Positions 35,324 through 46,325 of a stretch of DNA of 64,000 bases are shown here, in pieces. The number at the start of each line of letters is the position of its first letter. Positions within the stretch are counted from its first letter, which is position 1. The notes below the pieces were generated by a model. That model had not been told where the DNA came from and ran no database searches. It was given only the letters and a program-made list of their open reading frames with translations. The position numbers were made by a program, and so were the translations under genes. The stretch is from Rosa chinensis (lineage: Eukaryota; Streptophyta; Magnoliopsida; Rosales; Rosaceae): positions 5,635,501 to 5,699,500 of the forward strand of contig NC_037091.1 in NCBI RefSeq assembly GCF_002994745.2. Reading direction: 5' to 3'.

Positions 35324-35345
<22 letters not shown>
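34485..35345 (+). pseudogene. LINE 3' fragment: zinc-finger tail and RNase H domain
   Basis: 5'-truncated plant L1-type element. The first open part has CWKLWEARSSLIF, the segment that follows the reverse-transcriptase zinc finger. Then comes an RNase H domain of the plant LINE kind (VAEGNALRDGL, VLVEGDSKLM, SYVPREANFVADAIASHG) with a frame change near 34840 and a stop near 35081. It ends in (TA)n at 35327-35357, a usual tail for some plant LINEs. Confidence 0.8.
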
Positions 35346-35366
<21 letters not shown>

Positions 35367-35370
35367 ATAT

Positions 35371-35508
35371 GATCGAAAAGTTGGTCTAATACCCTATCCC
35401 TATAAAAGATAAAAAAAAGAGATCCCTCACTAGAAGGGCCATGTTCCACTAAGGGATCCCTTTTTTTTGTTTTTTCTAGGGATAGGGTATTAGACCAACT
35501 TTTCGATC
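35371..35508. repeat. inverted repeat, 30-bp arms
   Basis: 35371-35400 and 35479-35508 are exact reverse complements starting GATCGAAAAGTTGGTC. It is followed directly by a relative of the 22650-23175 repeat (35509-35690: CTCAACCGTTCAGTTTTTAGG, GTGTAGATCATTTCTGCAAA). Confidence 0.85.
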
Positions 35509-35700
35509 ACATTTCGTCATCTCAACCGTTCAGTTTTTAGGTCATAATGTGTAGATCATTTCTGCAAATTTTCAGCCAAATCGGTGATTGTTAAGGTGTC
35601 AAACTAGATTAAATCAATGGACGAACCAAATTTATCAAACTTGAACCGTTCATACTTATAATCTTAAATCGCTATTTTCAATGCCTTAACTATAATCATA

Positions 35701-35709
35701 TATATATTT
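35701..35709. repeat. target-site duplication TATATATTT of the split Mutator MITE
   Basis: Identical 9 bp at 46458-46466, more than 10 kb away. The repeat is AT-rich, but together with the matching inverted arms it is convincing. Confidence 0.8.
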
Positions 35710-37157
35710 GGACTAAATACTCGTTACTCCTTATACTTTTGCATGAAAAACAGTTTAGTCCAAAATTTTAAAATTAAACAGTTTAATGCTTATTCTTTCT
35801 AATTCTTACACAGCAGGTTCTAAAATGACTATTATACCCCTCACTTTTTATTTTTTATTTTTTCTGCCCCTCTATACACACACACACATACACACACGTG
35901 TCAAGTGTACAATTATCGTACCACGGGGATTAGTGGCTAACCCACAATCATTGGGTGGTCGGAACTAAAGTCACTAAGCAAACAAAAGCAAAAGAAAAAG
36001 AAAATAAATAAAAATGTTATTCTAAGGCACCAAGCCTTAGCAATGCTCGGCTTTGGTTTTCACCAAAGCCTAATCAAAACTAAGAGCCTAGTGATGGCTA
36101 TTTACAATGAGATAGAAATTGTCATTCAAAATTGTGGTTTTAATTTTCTAAAAGACTAAGTCAAAAACTAAATTAACAACAACAATTAAAAACAAAGAAA
36201 AAAAATAAAATAAAAGAGAGATAGATTTGGGTACTAGGGATCACTCTATAGCAATTTCAATGCAACGAACACATTTCAAGCAAACAAATAATATATCTTC
36301 ATAAGAACCAAATCCCGTACTTAATGCCGGTCAAGGCCACTAAGCCGAATTTCCTTAAGTGTATTCACATTTTCGGTTAGGACAAATATGAACTCTCTAA
36401 CTCAGGAATTAGTACCTTATCAGGGCTACCAAAACATGAACTAAAAGCGTAAAGCTCTAGAAATTAGGGATTTAAGCATGCAATAGTTACAACCTAAAAT
36501 GTAACGATTACTTAGTTCTCTACCTAATGCCGGTTAAGGCCACTAAGTCAATTTCTCTCATTTGGTATCCATTCTTCCGACTAAGGCAAGAATGAACTCT
36601 CTAACCCTAATCATTATGCCTTGTTAGGGCCACAATATGTAGGATTAAAGGCGCAGGGCACAAGAAAATAGAAACTTAGGCAATCATTCATTCTCGATTA
36701 AGCAACTACTTGACACACCACACTAATTACATGAAGCTAGTGAACAAAAAAGAACCACCAATTGTATCACACAACACAAATCTCAAAACATAACAAAGAG
36801 AGTGGTCAATTCTCTAAAATTTATGCATCAAGAATCAATTAACAGAGTAATTAGAGTGCACTCATATGAAAATACATTATTTATCACTTGAAAATATATA
36901 TGTTCATTACATCAAAATTGAGCTAGAGTTAGAAACCCTAGCTCCCAAAAGTAAATACTCACAACCCATATTAATGGACATCAAAATTACAAAATTCAAA
37001 TAGCAAAGAGTAGAGAAGTGTAGGAGAAAACAAAGATAGTCACAAATAGCTATGAAGATAGGATGACTAGCCTTGAATTACAACCCCACAAAATACCCAA
37101 ATCTTGAATCTTGTAGAGATTGAGTTCCTTGATAGATCCTTGAAGTTTTGTGTGAGT

Positions 37158-37160
37158 AGT
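37158..37160. repeat. target-site duplication AGT of CACTA-2
   Basis: AGT here and at 43177-43179. Confidence 0.85.
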
Positions 37161-37184
37161 CACTACTAGAATTTTGTTCATAGA

Positions 37185-37810
37185 CATCGGCCCAGAACCG
37201 ATGTTAAACTAATTTTCGACCGATGTCTTAGTGGGTGTAGAGAAAGATATAGACATCAGTATAAGCGCGTTTTTAACCGATATCCCAGACAACAACCAAC
37301 ATCGATTCTAAAAAACAAATCGATGTATAATCGTTATAATCATCATATTTTTGTATGTTAGGTACGTCTAATTCTTCATATTTTCACATTTTATGGTTAA
37401 TAAAGTATATGTCGAACAATACCTACATGAACATTTGCATCGATTTCTATTCCAGAAGCGATGTCTAGTACACTTGTAGACATCAGTTCCCATGAGTATT
37501 GTTTGTTCTTGGCCATTTTTACATGTAGCTTGGCACATTATTTTCTTAGGAACGATGTCTGTATCTTTAGGCGTCATCAGTTTTTTTTTAAGGACTGATG
37601 TTTCATTTAACACAGCACATCATTTTCATTTAAGCAAAACGATGTTCAATGGTTTTATGTACATCGCTTGCTTTTTCTAGAACCGATGTGTTGTTTCATT
37701 GTAGACATCGCTTTTGTTTTATAAAATCGATGTGCACTGGTTTTGAGTACATCGGTTCTGCGGACACAACTCGATACATTAATAATCATAAGACATCGAT
37801 TTTCATTTTG
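37185..37810. repeat. CACTA-2 left subterminal repeat array
   Basis: About fifteen variants of GACATCGGTT/AACCGATGTC in both orientations spaced 20-50 bp apart, matched by a shorter set at 43030-43155. The short open frames here (37368-37912) are repeat artefacts. Confidence 0.8.
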
Positions 37811-38217
37811 ATACTGATTTCTAATCTCTCAAGTGACTTCGTTTTCCTTGGCATTACTGTTTTGTTATGCTTTTATATACTTCACTTCATTTTGACAAGC
37901 GTGATGAGCTAAGTTTGCATCTAGCTGCTGCTGGAAAAGAAATGCATTTCATAATCATCCAAAAATTGGGGCTTTCCATTAATTTTCTTTCCAAATTCAT
38001 GATTGAACATATGTCACAAAAGAAAACCCCAAAACCTACAAAGGATAGCCTAGAAACATATGAGCAACAATCTACAAAATTTCTACACCAAACGTTGCTT
38101 CAAAGCAAAAAGTAGCCTTGCTCAAAATTCATCTTGGTAGTCAAGTGCAAGAGAAATATGTATTAAGCTAAAGGTTCACATGAAGTGAAGTTAACAGCGG
38201 TAACCAGACCAATGTGA

Positions 38218-38313
38218 CTAGATCACCTTATCAGGCTTGCCCATCCATTTCACTTCACACCCTAGCTCTTCATATTTGGCAGCCAAATATTTCACAACTT
38301 GTAATCCAAGGCT
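38218..38313 (-). pseudogene. captured HAD-superfamily hydrolase exon fragment
   Basis: After a good acceptor (CTTGCAG) the frame gives KYEELGCEVKWMGKPDKVI and then a stop. The GGEV(K/R)WMGKPD string is characteristic of plant class-II HAD hydrolases. The rest of the protein is absent. Confidence 0.65.
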
Positions 38314-38703
38314 CTGCAAGAGAATGACAAAGTCAGTTTCACAGTGCAACATAAACCTAATGACAGTGATTTCTGGTATTACTAAACTCAACAAAAAGAA
38401 ATAGCGACATGACTGAGCTTAAAAGGTACTAAAAAGGCAATGAATCTCAATACTAATATAACTGGACTTTACCAAATGTAAACACACATAAATTAATGAC
38501 AAGAAAAGTATAGATCCACCTATACTGAATGGCAAAAGACCGAACTAGTATAACATGAGTATTCGTGATTTTGAATCTAGTATAACATGAGTATTCATGA
38601 TTTTGAATCTGCAAATGGAACTGAAAACATAATCCTGAAGAAACAGTCAATAGGGGAAGCGCAAAGAAAGAATCAATCAAGCAAAATAGGAATAAAGACA
38701 AGC

Positions 38704-38781
38704 CTCTGGGACTATTTCACTGACAAAATTCAAGCCTCTGGGTCCAATGGCAGATCCTGCTAGTAAGTATCCAGTAATGAC
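38704..38781 (-). pseudogene. captured KEA-type K+/H+ antiporter exon
   Basis: An acceptor (TTTTCAG) is followed by 26 codons with ITGYLLAGSAIGPRGLNFVS, matching the second membrane segment of plant K+ efflux antiporters (consensus TGYLLAGS-IGPGGL-F-SE). One glycine is changed to Arg. No other antiporter exons were seen. Confidence 0.8.
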
Positions 38782-38849
38782 CTGAAAACATTCGAAAGTA
38801 AAAGAAGATAAATTTTTTGAAAAGAAGCAGATCTAGAAGCAAAGAAAAA

Positions 38850-39190
38850 AACTCTGTACAAATGCCAAGGCCTCACTCTTGAGTTTAAACTCTGGAGCTT
38901 TGACACTATAGCTGCTGTTCTGCTTTAAACCTGCACAAAAGAGTTCAGTTAGCCCCAGCTTTTGGTACTTTGTATGGTTACGTTCACAAACAAATCAAAA
39001 GCATTTTGTGAACTAAATGTTTCCGGGGGAGTTGATAGAGTACCAATTCAAAAAAAGAAAAAAGAAAAGAAAAGCACAACCAGTGCAAAGAAACTAAAAG
39101 AAATAAACAGGGGACTCACCCTCGATTTAAAACTCAGGACTATGGCATTTTCTGACATTGCAGCTGCTGTCCTTGTTTGAAGCCTGCAAA
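38850..39190 (-). repeat. duplicated exon-like segment, about 70 bp
   Basis: The minus strand has two similar pieces (near 38870-38937 and 39112-39186) with ACAGCAGCT...AATGTCA/AGTGTCA and GAGTTT(T/A)AA. The second is bounded by TTTGCAG and GGTGAG, so it can be a spliced exon. The source gene was not recognised. Confidence 0.45.
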
Positions 39191-39898
39191 GCAAACAAGT
39201 TTGTCAAGATTAATAACAACTGGGTAGCAGCCAACTCCAAGATAAACAGACGGTCTAAAAGAATGACAAGTAAATTTTTTTGGGTGCAATGTGTCATGAT
39301 GCAAATGAAATGCAGAACCAAAAAAGAAGAAGTTGAAAGTCACACCATCTTTTGAAGAAGTTGAAATGCAGCAGTTAAAACACTAGCTGATATCTTTTGG
39401 TTCCTCCACAACAACACGTCAACATTTCAATATCAAAAGAGACTTTCCAAAAGAACAAAAAGTATAAAATTAGTGTCCCACACAAAGTCTCTTTTCCTTA
39501 AACAAAATGGAGCCCAAGCAACCTCCAGATTAATGACATATGTAGATCCAAAGCATACCTTGATTAGCTTCACTTATCTTCTCTCTTTAAGCTGCATAAA
39601 AACAAATGCATAGATCAGAGAGTAGTTTAATAGTTTATCTCTAGACGAAAAAGAATGCAGCAACAAACGCACAACTTCCAGAGACGGCAACATAGAGAAT
39701 TTGTCTTCATATAATATTCAAAAATGCAGTTCATTAACAGCAATCACAAGCATGCTTTCCAGAATTTCATCACAGGACATAAATATTTAGGAACTTTATG
39801 CCCACTGAGCATAATAGCAAACAAGTGACAACAACAAACAAGATACTTTGTGCCCCCAAACGAAATATGTAACAGGAGACATGCATACCTGACATAAC

Positions 39899-40246
39899 AA
39901 ACATCCCATCTGGGCTAAAAGAAGCCTCTAATGTAGCATTGCTTGAGACAAGCTTTACATTGTACATGGATAACTAAACAACAATGACGGCAAAACCATA
40001 TTAGAAATATTACATTATCCATATATCCAAAGCAAAAAAAAAAAAAAATAGAGAAGGAGAAAACTACATACAAGCGTGCCACAGAATTAATCAAGTACAT
40101 GAATATGTCCATTTGTAGTAGTTAACAGCATAAGTCTCCCATCATTCCTGAACTTCACAACATTTGCATCAGACATATCTCCGGCCCCCAACAGAAAAGA
40201 TATCAAAGGGACCCAAAGAAGATTGAACTACCGAAAGCACTGAGAA
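39899..40246 (-). pseudogene. captured S2L/WDR82-type WD40 protein, two exon pieces
   Basis: Exon piece 40246-40072 gives GPFDIFSVG, then NVVKFRNDGRLMLLTTTNG and HIHVLD. Exon 39973-39899 gives SSNATLEASFSPDGMFVMSG. Both match the plant COMPASS-associated WD40 protein S2La/S2Lb (WDR82 family). A 4-base insertion after FSVG breaks the frame and a TAA stop replaces the serine after HVLD. The first piece is fused within one exon to the cyclopropane synthase sequence. Donor GTATGC at the end of the second exon is retained. Confidence 0.82.
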
Positions 40247-41441
40247 AGCTGAGAAGCTTATAACTCCTTCTGAAGGACACGACAAGATTGAACTACATAT
40301 TGGAATCTGCACATGAATAATAACATTACTTTGCCACCAAGTAACTAAAAAACTTAATTGATATATTAGGTAGTGACTTAGAAAAAGCTATAATTAAATA
40401 TATTACAGATTAATACAGCTATGTTTTAGTGAATTCATGCATAACTCACAAGGTAAGCCTTCAGAAATAGTTCAGAGTAGTGATGTGACTCAATAAACTG
40501 CCCCAAGGTTTCATTCCGGTGAATGTCTAGGTTACTCTCAAGCACCTCAAGATAACTGCAAGAAACACCGAATAATACAGACATCAACATGACATCTCAC
40601 CTCAATAGGACATTTTGAGACATGGGACGCATTTCAGAAACCATTCGAGTTACATACCTGATCAAATCATGCTTAAACTTGGTGATTTCTTGAAGCATTT
40701 TCCAGAAGTATGGGTTGAACAAGTTCTTCTTTTCTGCAAACAAGCTTGAGAGACCATTTAGACTACCCCATTCACAGCCCCGTCCTTTATCTAAACTCAT
40801 TGAGAAAGACATGTCGCATGTCTCCATATCAACTCCAAGGCTCTCAAAGAACTCCATCATATTTAGATACATCACCTACATTCCAATTTTAAATTTTCAT
40901 TCCACAAGTCCACAAACAAACATTAACATTATTCATATGTATTTTATTTTGTCGTAATTGATAGATTTTTTGTGAGGATGATGAGGAGAATTAACATTGA
41001 CCAATTAATCAAGAAGGCTGGATCATTGAAGCTTCATTTGTATTGTTTAGAGTTTAGTATAAACTGTCTAGTGCAAGTTTAAGGATTGTGTTTATAGAAG
41101 TTGCACAGCTGATCTAACATATAGAACTAACTCTGTGCATGCATTAACATTATGTTCAAATTGAAGTAAAAAAATACCAAGACAAGCGGATGGTTAATAT
41201 TCGGATAATGAGAATATATTTGCAGAATTAAGGAAAAGACTCAGAGAACAACCAGAGTGCTACTTACATGATTGAAGACCATGAGACCAAGGTCCAAATC
41301 AACACCATCATATGTGACAGTCTTGGCATGGCCACCCAGGTAGTCTTTTTTCTCATATAGAACCACTTCAACACCTTCTTTTGCAAGAACATAGGCCGAG
41401 ACCAAACCACTAATACCAGAACCAATCACTGCCACCTTCAT
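40247..41441 (-). pseudogene. captured cyclopropane-fatty-acid synthase, N-terminal exons 1-4
   Basis: Plant CFA synthase carries an N-terminal flavin amine-oxidase-like domain. Exon 1 (41441-41268) starts with ATG and gives MKVAVIGSGISGL, the GxGxxG dinucleotide-binding motif. Exon 2 (40875-40658) gives NMMEFFESLGVD and GCEWGSLNGLSSLFA. Exon 3 (40555-40450) gives YLEVLESN and ETLGQFIES. Exon 4 starts at 40306 (CPSEGVISFSAFSVLS) and runs into WD40 sequence near 40250. All donors and acceptors have GT/AG and phases agree, so these exons would still splice. The methyltransferase half is missing, so cyclopropane synthesis is not possible. Confidence 0.9.
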
Positions 41442-42139
41442 CTTTCACTTATCTTAGTTCTACTTCGAATCCTCCTGCATGAATATGCAAGTGAGTTAAG
41501 AACGAGAGAAATGTATCTGTAAACACAGATATATTTCATTAATATATCCTTGGGACCCCTTGGGAGTTAAGAACGAGAGAAATGTATCTGCAGATCAGAT
41601 ATACTTGGGAGTGACACCCTTGGGACGTCCCTGTAAACACAGACATATTTCATTAATAACTAGGGAAAAGAAGTGATCTCATCTACTACTATTCTTAGTA
41701 GTTAGAAAGTTCTGGTGTTCTGTATCATATCTAGGCACAGAAAAAGAAAAAGCAAACAATTATAATCAACTAAACAGAAGCTTAAGCAACTAGCACAAGT
41801 GTAGAAACACGCTAAAGCAGTTAAAGACTCTCCCTTTATTTTAAGGATCCAAAATTAATGAAACTATGAAACTGCTATCCAACCTAACCTAAGATCTCAC
41901 AACATACTATAAAAATAGCTTTCGAAAACAATAAACCAACCATAGAGGTACATGGGCACCAAAGCAAATATAATGATAGATAATCGATATTAACCAAGTA
42001 ACCAGACATAAGGATCTACAATCTGATCTGCATAGATCAAACCACAAACCCACATGCAAATCTAACTACTCAAACCCATAAGATCTAAATAAACCCAAAT
42101 ATCCGATCATCCAAAAAAGTGAAAAGAGTGAAGGAATAC

Positions 42140-42290
42140 CAAGTGGGAAGCGAGGATGACTCTGGCACCATTTCCGAGCAAGTACTTGATGGTGGGGACA
42201 GCTGCTCGGACTCTAGTGTCATCGGTGATCTTACAGTCGTCATCCAAAGGAACATTGAGATCAACCCTAACGAAAACCCTCTTGCCATTG
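42140..42290 (-). pseudogene. captured phosphoglycerate kinase, first-exon fragment
   Basis: The minus strand reads [15 protein letters not shown], then [18 protein letters not shown] and ILASHL before a donor (GTATTC), the N-terminal substrate-binding part of PGK. The RVDLNVP motif is intact. The frame does not join the ATGs upstream (42336, 42361), so the fragment may not be translated. It is the first cargo piece downstream of the GC-rich right end. Confidence 0.88.
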
Positions 42291-42479
42291 AAGCATCATA
42301 ACAGATCAATGGGATCGATTTTCCCGATCTAGTCATCCAGATTCTGCTAGCCGCCTGGCCATGAAAGTAGCTCCAATCTGGGCCAGACCAACATATTCAG
42401 ATTATCAGGATACATTCATACATACAATTCCATTACTCTAAGGAATTCAATTTCAATTTCAAATGGGTGATTCATGATT

Positions 42480-42960
42480 CAATCAGATTAAAAAGAAGAA
42501 GATAAGAAGAGAAGAAGAAGAGGAAGAGGAAGAGGAGTAGAAGAAGACGGAGAGGGAGACCGGAGAGGCGGAGACGGAGAGTCGAGGACGGAGAGAGTCA
42601 GAAACGGCGCAGTTGAGTGCAGCTGGGTTGCTGTGTTCGGGTTTAGGGCTCCAACCCCGACTTCGGTGGGGCTTGAGAGGAAAGAACCATTCCTCTTTAA
42701 TTTCTTCAGATCGAGGCCGGACTCTGGATTCAGAGCTGTTACTTCAATTTTAGATCGAGGTCGGGATCTCGGCGCTTCAGATTCCGCCTGAGAATGGAGG
42801 AGGGAGGATTGTGATGGTGATCAGGAGGAGGAGGAGGAGCTCTAGTTTAGGAGGAGCTCGAGTCTAGGTTGAGAACACTGAGCTTAGGGTTTCAGTTTTG
42901 GGGTGGGTGGGGCGCAATTTTTTTTCTAAGTGTGAAAGTTTTGAGTTTTAGTCCCCGCTC
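42480..42960 (-). promoter_or_regulatory. possible promoter/leader region of CACTA-2
   Basis: Purine-rich on the plus strand (GAAGAAGAGG, GGAGAGGCGGAGACGGAGAG), hence CT-rich on the minus strand upstream of the cargo, as in plant 5' untranslated leaders. No TATA box was clearly seen. Inferred from position only. Confidence 0.35.
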
Positions 42961-43743
42961 CTTCATTTCACTTAAAAGACTTAGCGCGTTTTGTAAAACT
43001 AGGTTCCCACAAATTTTCAAACAAAACTTTTAACACCGGTCATTTTAAGAACCGATGTTAATAATATGCATTTAAATCGGTATTTTCATAAAACGATGTT
43101 AGATTACTTTTTTACATCGTGTGCAAGTCTGACCGATTTAAAACATGCGATGTCTATTAGCATAATTCTAGTAGTGAGTTCTTCAAATCTCAAAATAAAT
43201 TATAAAAAAAAGAGAAAAAATGGAGGGGAAGGAGGGAGAGGGCAGCATCCCTCCCCTTTAGACATTTTGGAGAGCGGCGCTGTTCTAGATAGATCATGGA
43301 TAATTAGGGATATATATGAAAGAGGAAGAATGGGTCGTCATTCCGTGTGGCTGGTCGTGAGAGAAAGGAGGAGGAGAGAGGGACATGTGTCAGTGGGTAA
43401 TTGGTTCAAAAAGAAAGAGAAAATGGTCTAGTCCTTGTAAGAGAAAAGAGGATCACGTGGTGATTGGTTTGGCTAGTGAATGAAAAGTTTGCCACGTGTC
43501 AAGTGTACAATTATGCAATGGCCAGTTAGTTCTTCATGTGCTGCACGTTTAATTACTTGGCCGGGTAATTAACCAAAGCATGATTGCTTAGTTAATTGGC
43601 TAATTAACCAATACTTAATTAAGGCATTGACAATTTCGTCCATTTGTCGAAAACTTCTATCTTCACCATTTTCGCGTCATTCTATCTCGTTTCTACAACT
43701 CCGCTTATTTACTACAAAATAAATAAAAATAGATTAATTACAT

Positions 43744-45750
43744 TGATCGGAGTAATATTTTCTATGTTTTTAGTATCATTTCATCTACATTTTACTTAGT
43801 TATTCTCTTAACATTATCATTTCTGACTTAGTTTCGTGTTTTTAGGTACATTTGAGCTTCAAACGCCGGAAATGAGCTAAGAAGAGCTAGAAATGATGGA
43901 AATGAAGGCAAGGAGGAAATGAGGCGCATAAATGACAAAGAAATGGATAAATGAAGCTTTCCTAATCTTACCAGGAAAATGAATCCCAGTTGAAGTAGGA
44001 ATCCTAATGCAACTAGGAGTGAGCTCGGAAAAATGATGTTCGGAAATGAGAAATGACAGAGTCCTAGTTGGACTAGGAAACCTGATGACACTAGGAGTCC
44101 TGGTGGTGCTAGGAGATGCTGTGTCTTGAAGATGACTCAAGATATTTCAAGATTGTTCTAGAATATTAAAGAAATTTCGGCAACAATATAAATGGATTTT
44201 GAATTGGCCCATTTGGGGAAGTTTGGCCCGAAGTTTGAAGCATGTGACTTGCACATGATGCTCTAGATCCTTCTTGACGTTTTGAGGAATCCATGGCCCA
44301 TTCTACATGCTTTTGCCGTGAGAATTACAAGGAGTTACTAGAAGATTTCGGCAAGGTATATTATGGGATTATTATTGGATTTATTTCTTGGGATTTAATG
44401 AGAGAAAATAGAGGAATAAGAATTGATTTATGACTCTACATACAAGGGAGGCCGAATTAGGGTTAAGTACATGGAAGATTTCGGCAATAGAAGGTTACTT
44501 GCTCTCTAAGTTCATATGATATTATTCTATTGGTCGAAGTGATGCAATTCAAGAGAAATTCAAGGGAACCCTAACCCTTGCTGTTCACTATAAAAGGGAG
44601 GCTTTGTGAAGACATTAAAGGACCACAAAATTCAGAATCAAAAGCCACAAACACTTCCCTTTCTCTTCCAAGTTTCGGCAACTTCAAGAAATCCAAAGTT
44701 CAAGACCGTGAAGCATCCATTCATCCATTCAAGCATCCTTGCCGTAGCTCTCCTCCATTCTATCACCTTTTGAAGCTTCTTGCGTCCTTGAAGATAAAAA
44801 AGTGTAACCATGGAACCTTATTTATGTTTTCGGTTTTGCTATGTAAACTATTTCGGGTTTTATATAAAATTGCGATTTGGTTTTCTTATTTGGTTTTCTT
44901 GCTTGCGATTTCTATGGTGGATGAAAGATTGGATTTAGTTATGTGAATTCCAAATACTATGAAGCATGATGTTGGTTTTTAGGTTTTCAAAAGAAAAGTT
45001 GCGATTTCAAAGTATTCTGGCATGATTGTTAATTTCGAACTTCAATCCCATCTTTTATGTGTTAATTGATCTTTGGATGCATACTTAGGTTGATAAACAT
45101 GTAATTGAATCCATATTAAGGTGCTAGCATTCTAGGCTTTAATTAATTCGGTGGAAAACCTAGAAATACTTAGGTGAATTAACAATGAGTTTTGCATGCT
45201 TGATTAGCGTTCTAACTTGTGTTCTTGACTTGAATTGACCAACTTTCAATGTGTTTACTGAGTTAAGAATGTGTTTATTGGTGATTAGCTACCAGTAGTA
45301 ATTACAAGATTAATAGGGTTAGCTATGGTGCGCTCATCTAGTTAATTTAACTAAGGGAAGTAATAAGAACTTATGCATGCGTTCATGGTTTGTTCTTGAT
45401 CGATTCTATGCTTGGATATATTTTGATTCATGATTTGATGTTTGAAACCTTGCCAACGTGTTAATAGTAGTTAATTACATATTAATTTCGTTCCATTCAT
45501 TTTATTCTATTTGATTCTTGGTTTTGATGTGTCACATATGTGTATAATTACTTAGTTGTTAGATAAAATAAATCCTAAATCCCCCTCTTGTTATTTTCGT
45601 AAATATTGTGAATATATATTCTTTAATTTGTTTTGCTAACGTTTATTTTTCAGAAATTAATTAGGCCATAATCCCCGGTTGAGAACGATCCCTACTTATT
45701 CTTACTACATTGATAGGGTTTTAAATTGATACACTAATTTGTGTACGTCA
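43744..45750 (+). mobile_element. solo LTR, family C, 2.0 kb
   Basis: Begins TGATCGGAGTAAT and ends TGTACGTCA, flanked by a perfect TACAT duplication (43739-43743 and 45751-45755). Removing it restores the alignment of the surrounding family A LTR. CTATAAAAGGG at 44589 is a strong TATA box. The 122-codon frame after it (44578-44946) is not a recognised protein. Confidence 0.9.
43960..44115 (+). repeat. hairpin-forming repeats in LTR family C
   Basis: Units such as TCCTAG-TTGGA-CTAGGA, TCCTA-ATGCAAC-TAGGA, CCT-GATGACACT-AGG and TCCTGG-TGGTG-CTAGGA follow each other, each an imperfect inverted repeat around a short loop. Confidence 0.6.
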
Positions 45751-45826
45751 TACATAATAATTGACTTAAGGATTAACTTAATTCATGTGTTTTGAATGCA
45801 ATTACGTGCATATAAATGCATGTAAT

Positions 45827-45828
<2 letters not shown>

Positions 45829-45870
<42 letters not shown>

Positions 45871-46236
45871 GTGTGTGTGTGTGTGTATACAGGCCGGATC
45901 ACAGACGGACGTCCGCACTATCGCTAAAGTACGGACGTAGACGCAGCAGCCTCTTTCAGGAGGCGACAGCGGCGCGGGGCTTGCCGGACGCATCCCAGAT
46001 GGCTTTTGGGCAGCGATCGAGGTCGGGGTTGCAGATTTCTTGGCAGCGACCTCACCTGTAACTGCAGGTTCTGGACAGAGTTGCAAACCGCTCGCCGGGG
46101 ACTCCACCCGACCGCAGACTGGCTTCACAGACCCCTGGCCTCCGTCCGGCGATCCGCGCCGCGCCGTCGATGGTTGATCAAGGCCTGAGGAGCGACGTCT
46201 GCACTTTTTCTGGATTGCGGACGTCCGCTCTCGAAT

Positions 46237-46324
<88 letters not shown>
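45829..46324. repeat. (TA)n/(GT)n tract, GC-rich island and (GA)n tract
   Basis: 45829-45890 is (TA)n and (TG)n. 45890-46220 is GC-rich and starts TATACAGGCCGGATCACAG with a GGACGTCC palindrome, recalling the repeat at 22650. 46236-46323 is (GA)n. Open frames across this block (45816-46412) arise from simple repeats. It lies inside the split Mutator MITE. Confidence 0.7.

Positions 46325-46325
<1 letters not shown>

Larger units (their letters stand above)
37161..43176 (-). mobile_element. CACTA-2: Pack-CACTA with fragments of at least five host genes
   Basis: Termini CACTACTAGAATT on both strands, 3-bp duplication AGT, and subterminal arrays of ACATCGGTT/AACCGATGT-type motifs at both ends (37185-37810 and 43030-43155). 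There is no transposase. The 6 kb body holds, in minus-strand order, pieces of phosphoglycerate kinase (42140-42290), cyclopropane-fatty-acid synthase (41441-40270), an S2L/WDR82 WD40 protein (40246-39899), a KEA potassium antiporter (38781-38704) and a HAD-type hydrolase (38313-38218). All lie on the same strand and splice signals are retained, so it could be transcribed as one chimeric pre-mRNA from the GC-rich right end (42480-42900). Pieces keep introns, so capture was from DNA. Confidence 0.9.
35899..45828 (-). mobile_element. solo LTR, family A, carrying CACTA-2 and another solo LTR
   Basis: The minus strand begins TGATTACATGCA (45828) and ends CTTGACA (35899), and is homologous to the solo LTR at 14549-17103 (shared GTTAATCCTTAAGTCAATT and GAGTTGTAGAAACGAGATAG). 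Without the two nested elements it is about 1.9 kb. No matching 5-bp duplication was found (ACACG against ATATA); both borders lie in microsatellite DNA that may have changed. The 3' end differs from the first copy, so this is a subfamily. Confidence 0.78.

Noticed and set aside
43066..43431. 121-codon plus-strand frame
   Set aside because: It crosses the CACTA-2 terminus into LTR DNA, so it cannot be one gene.
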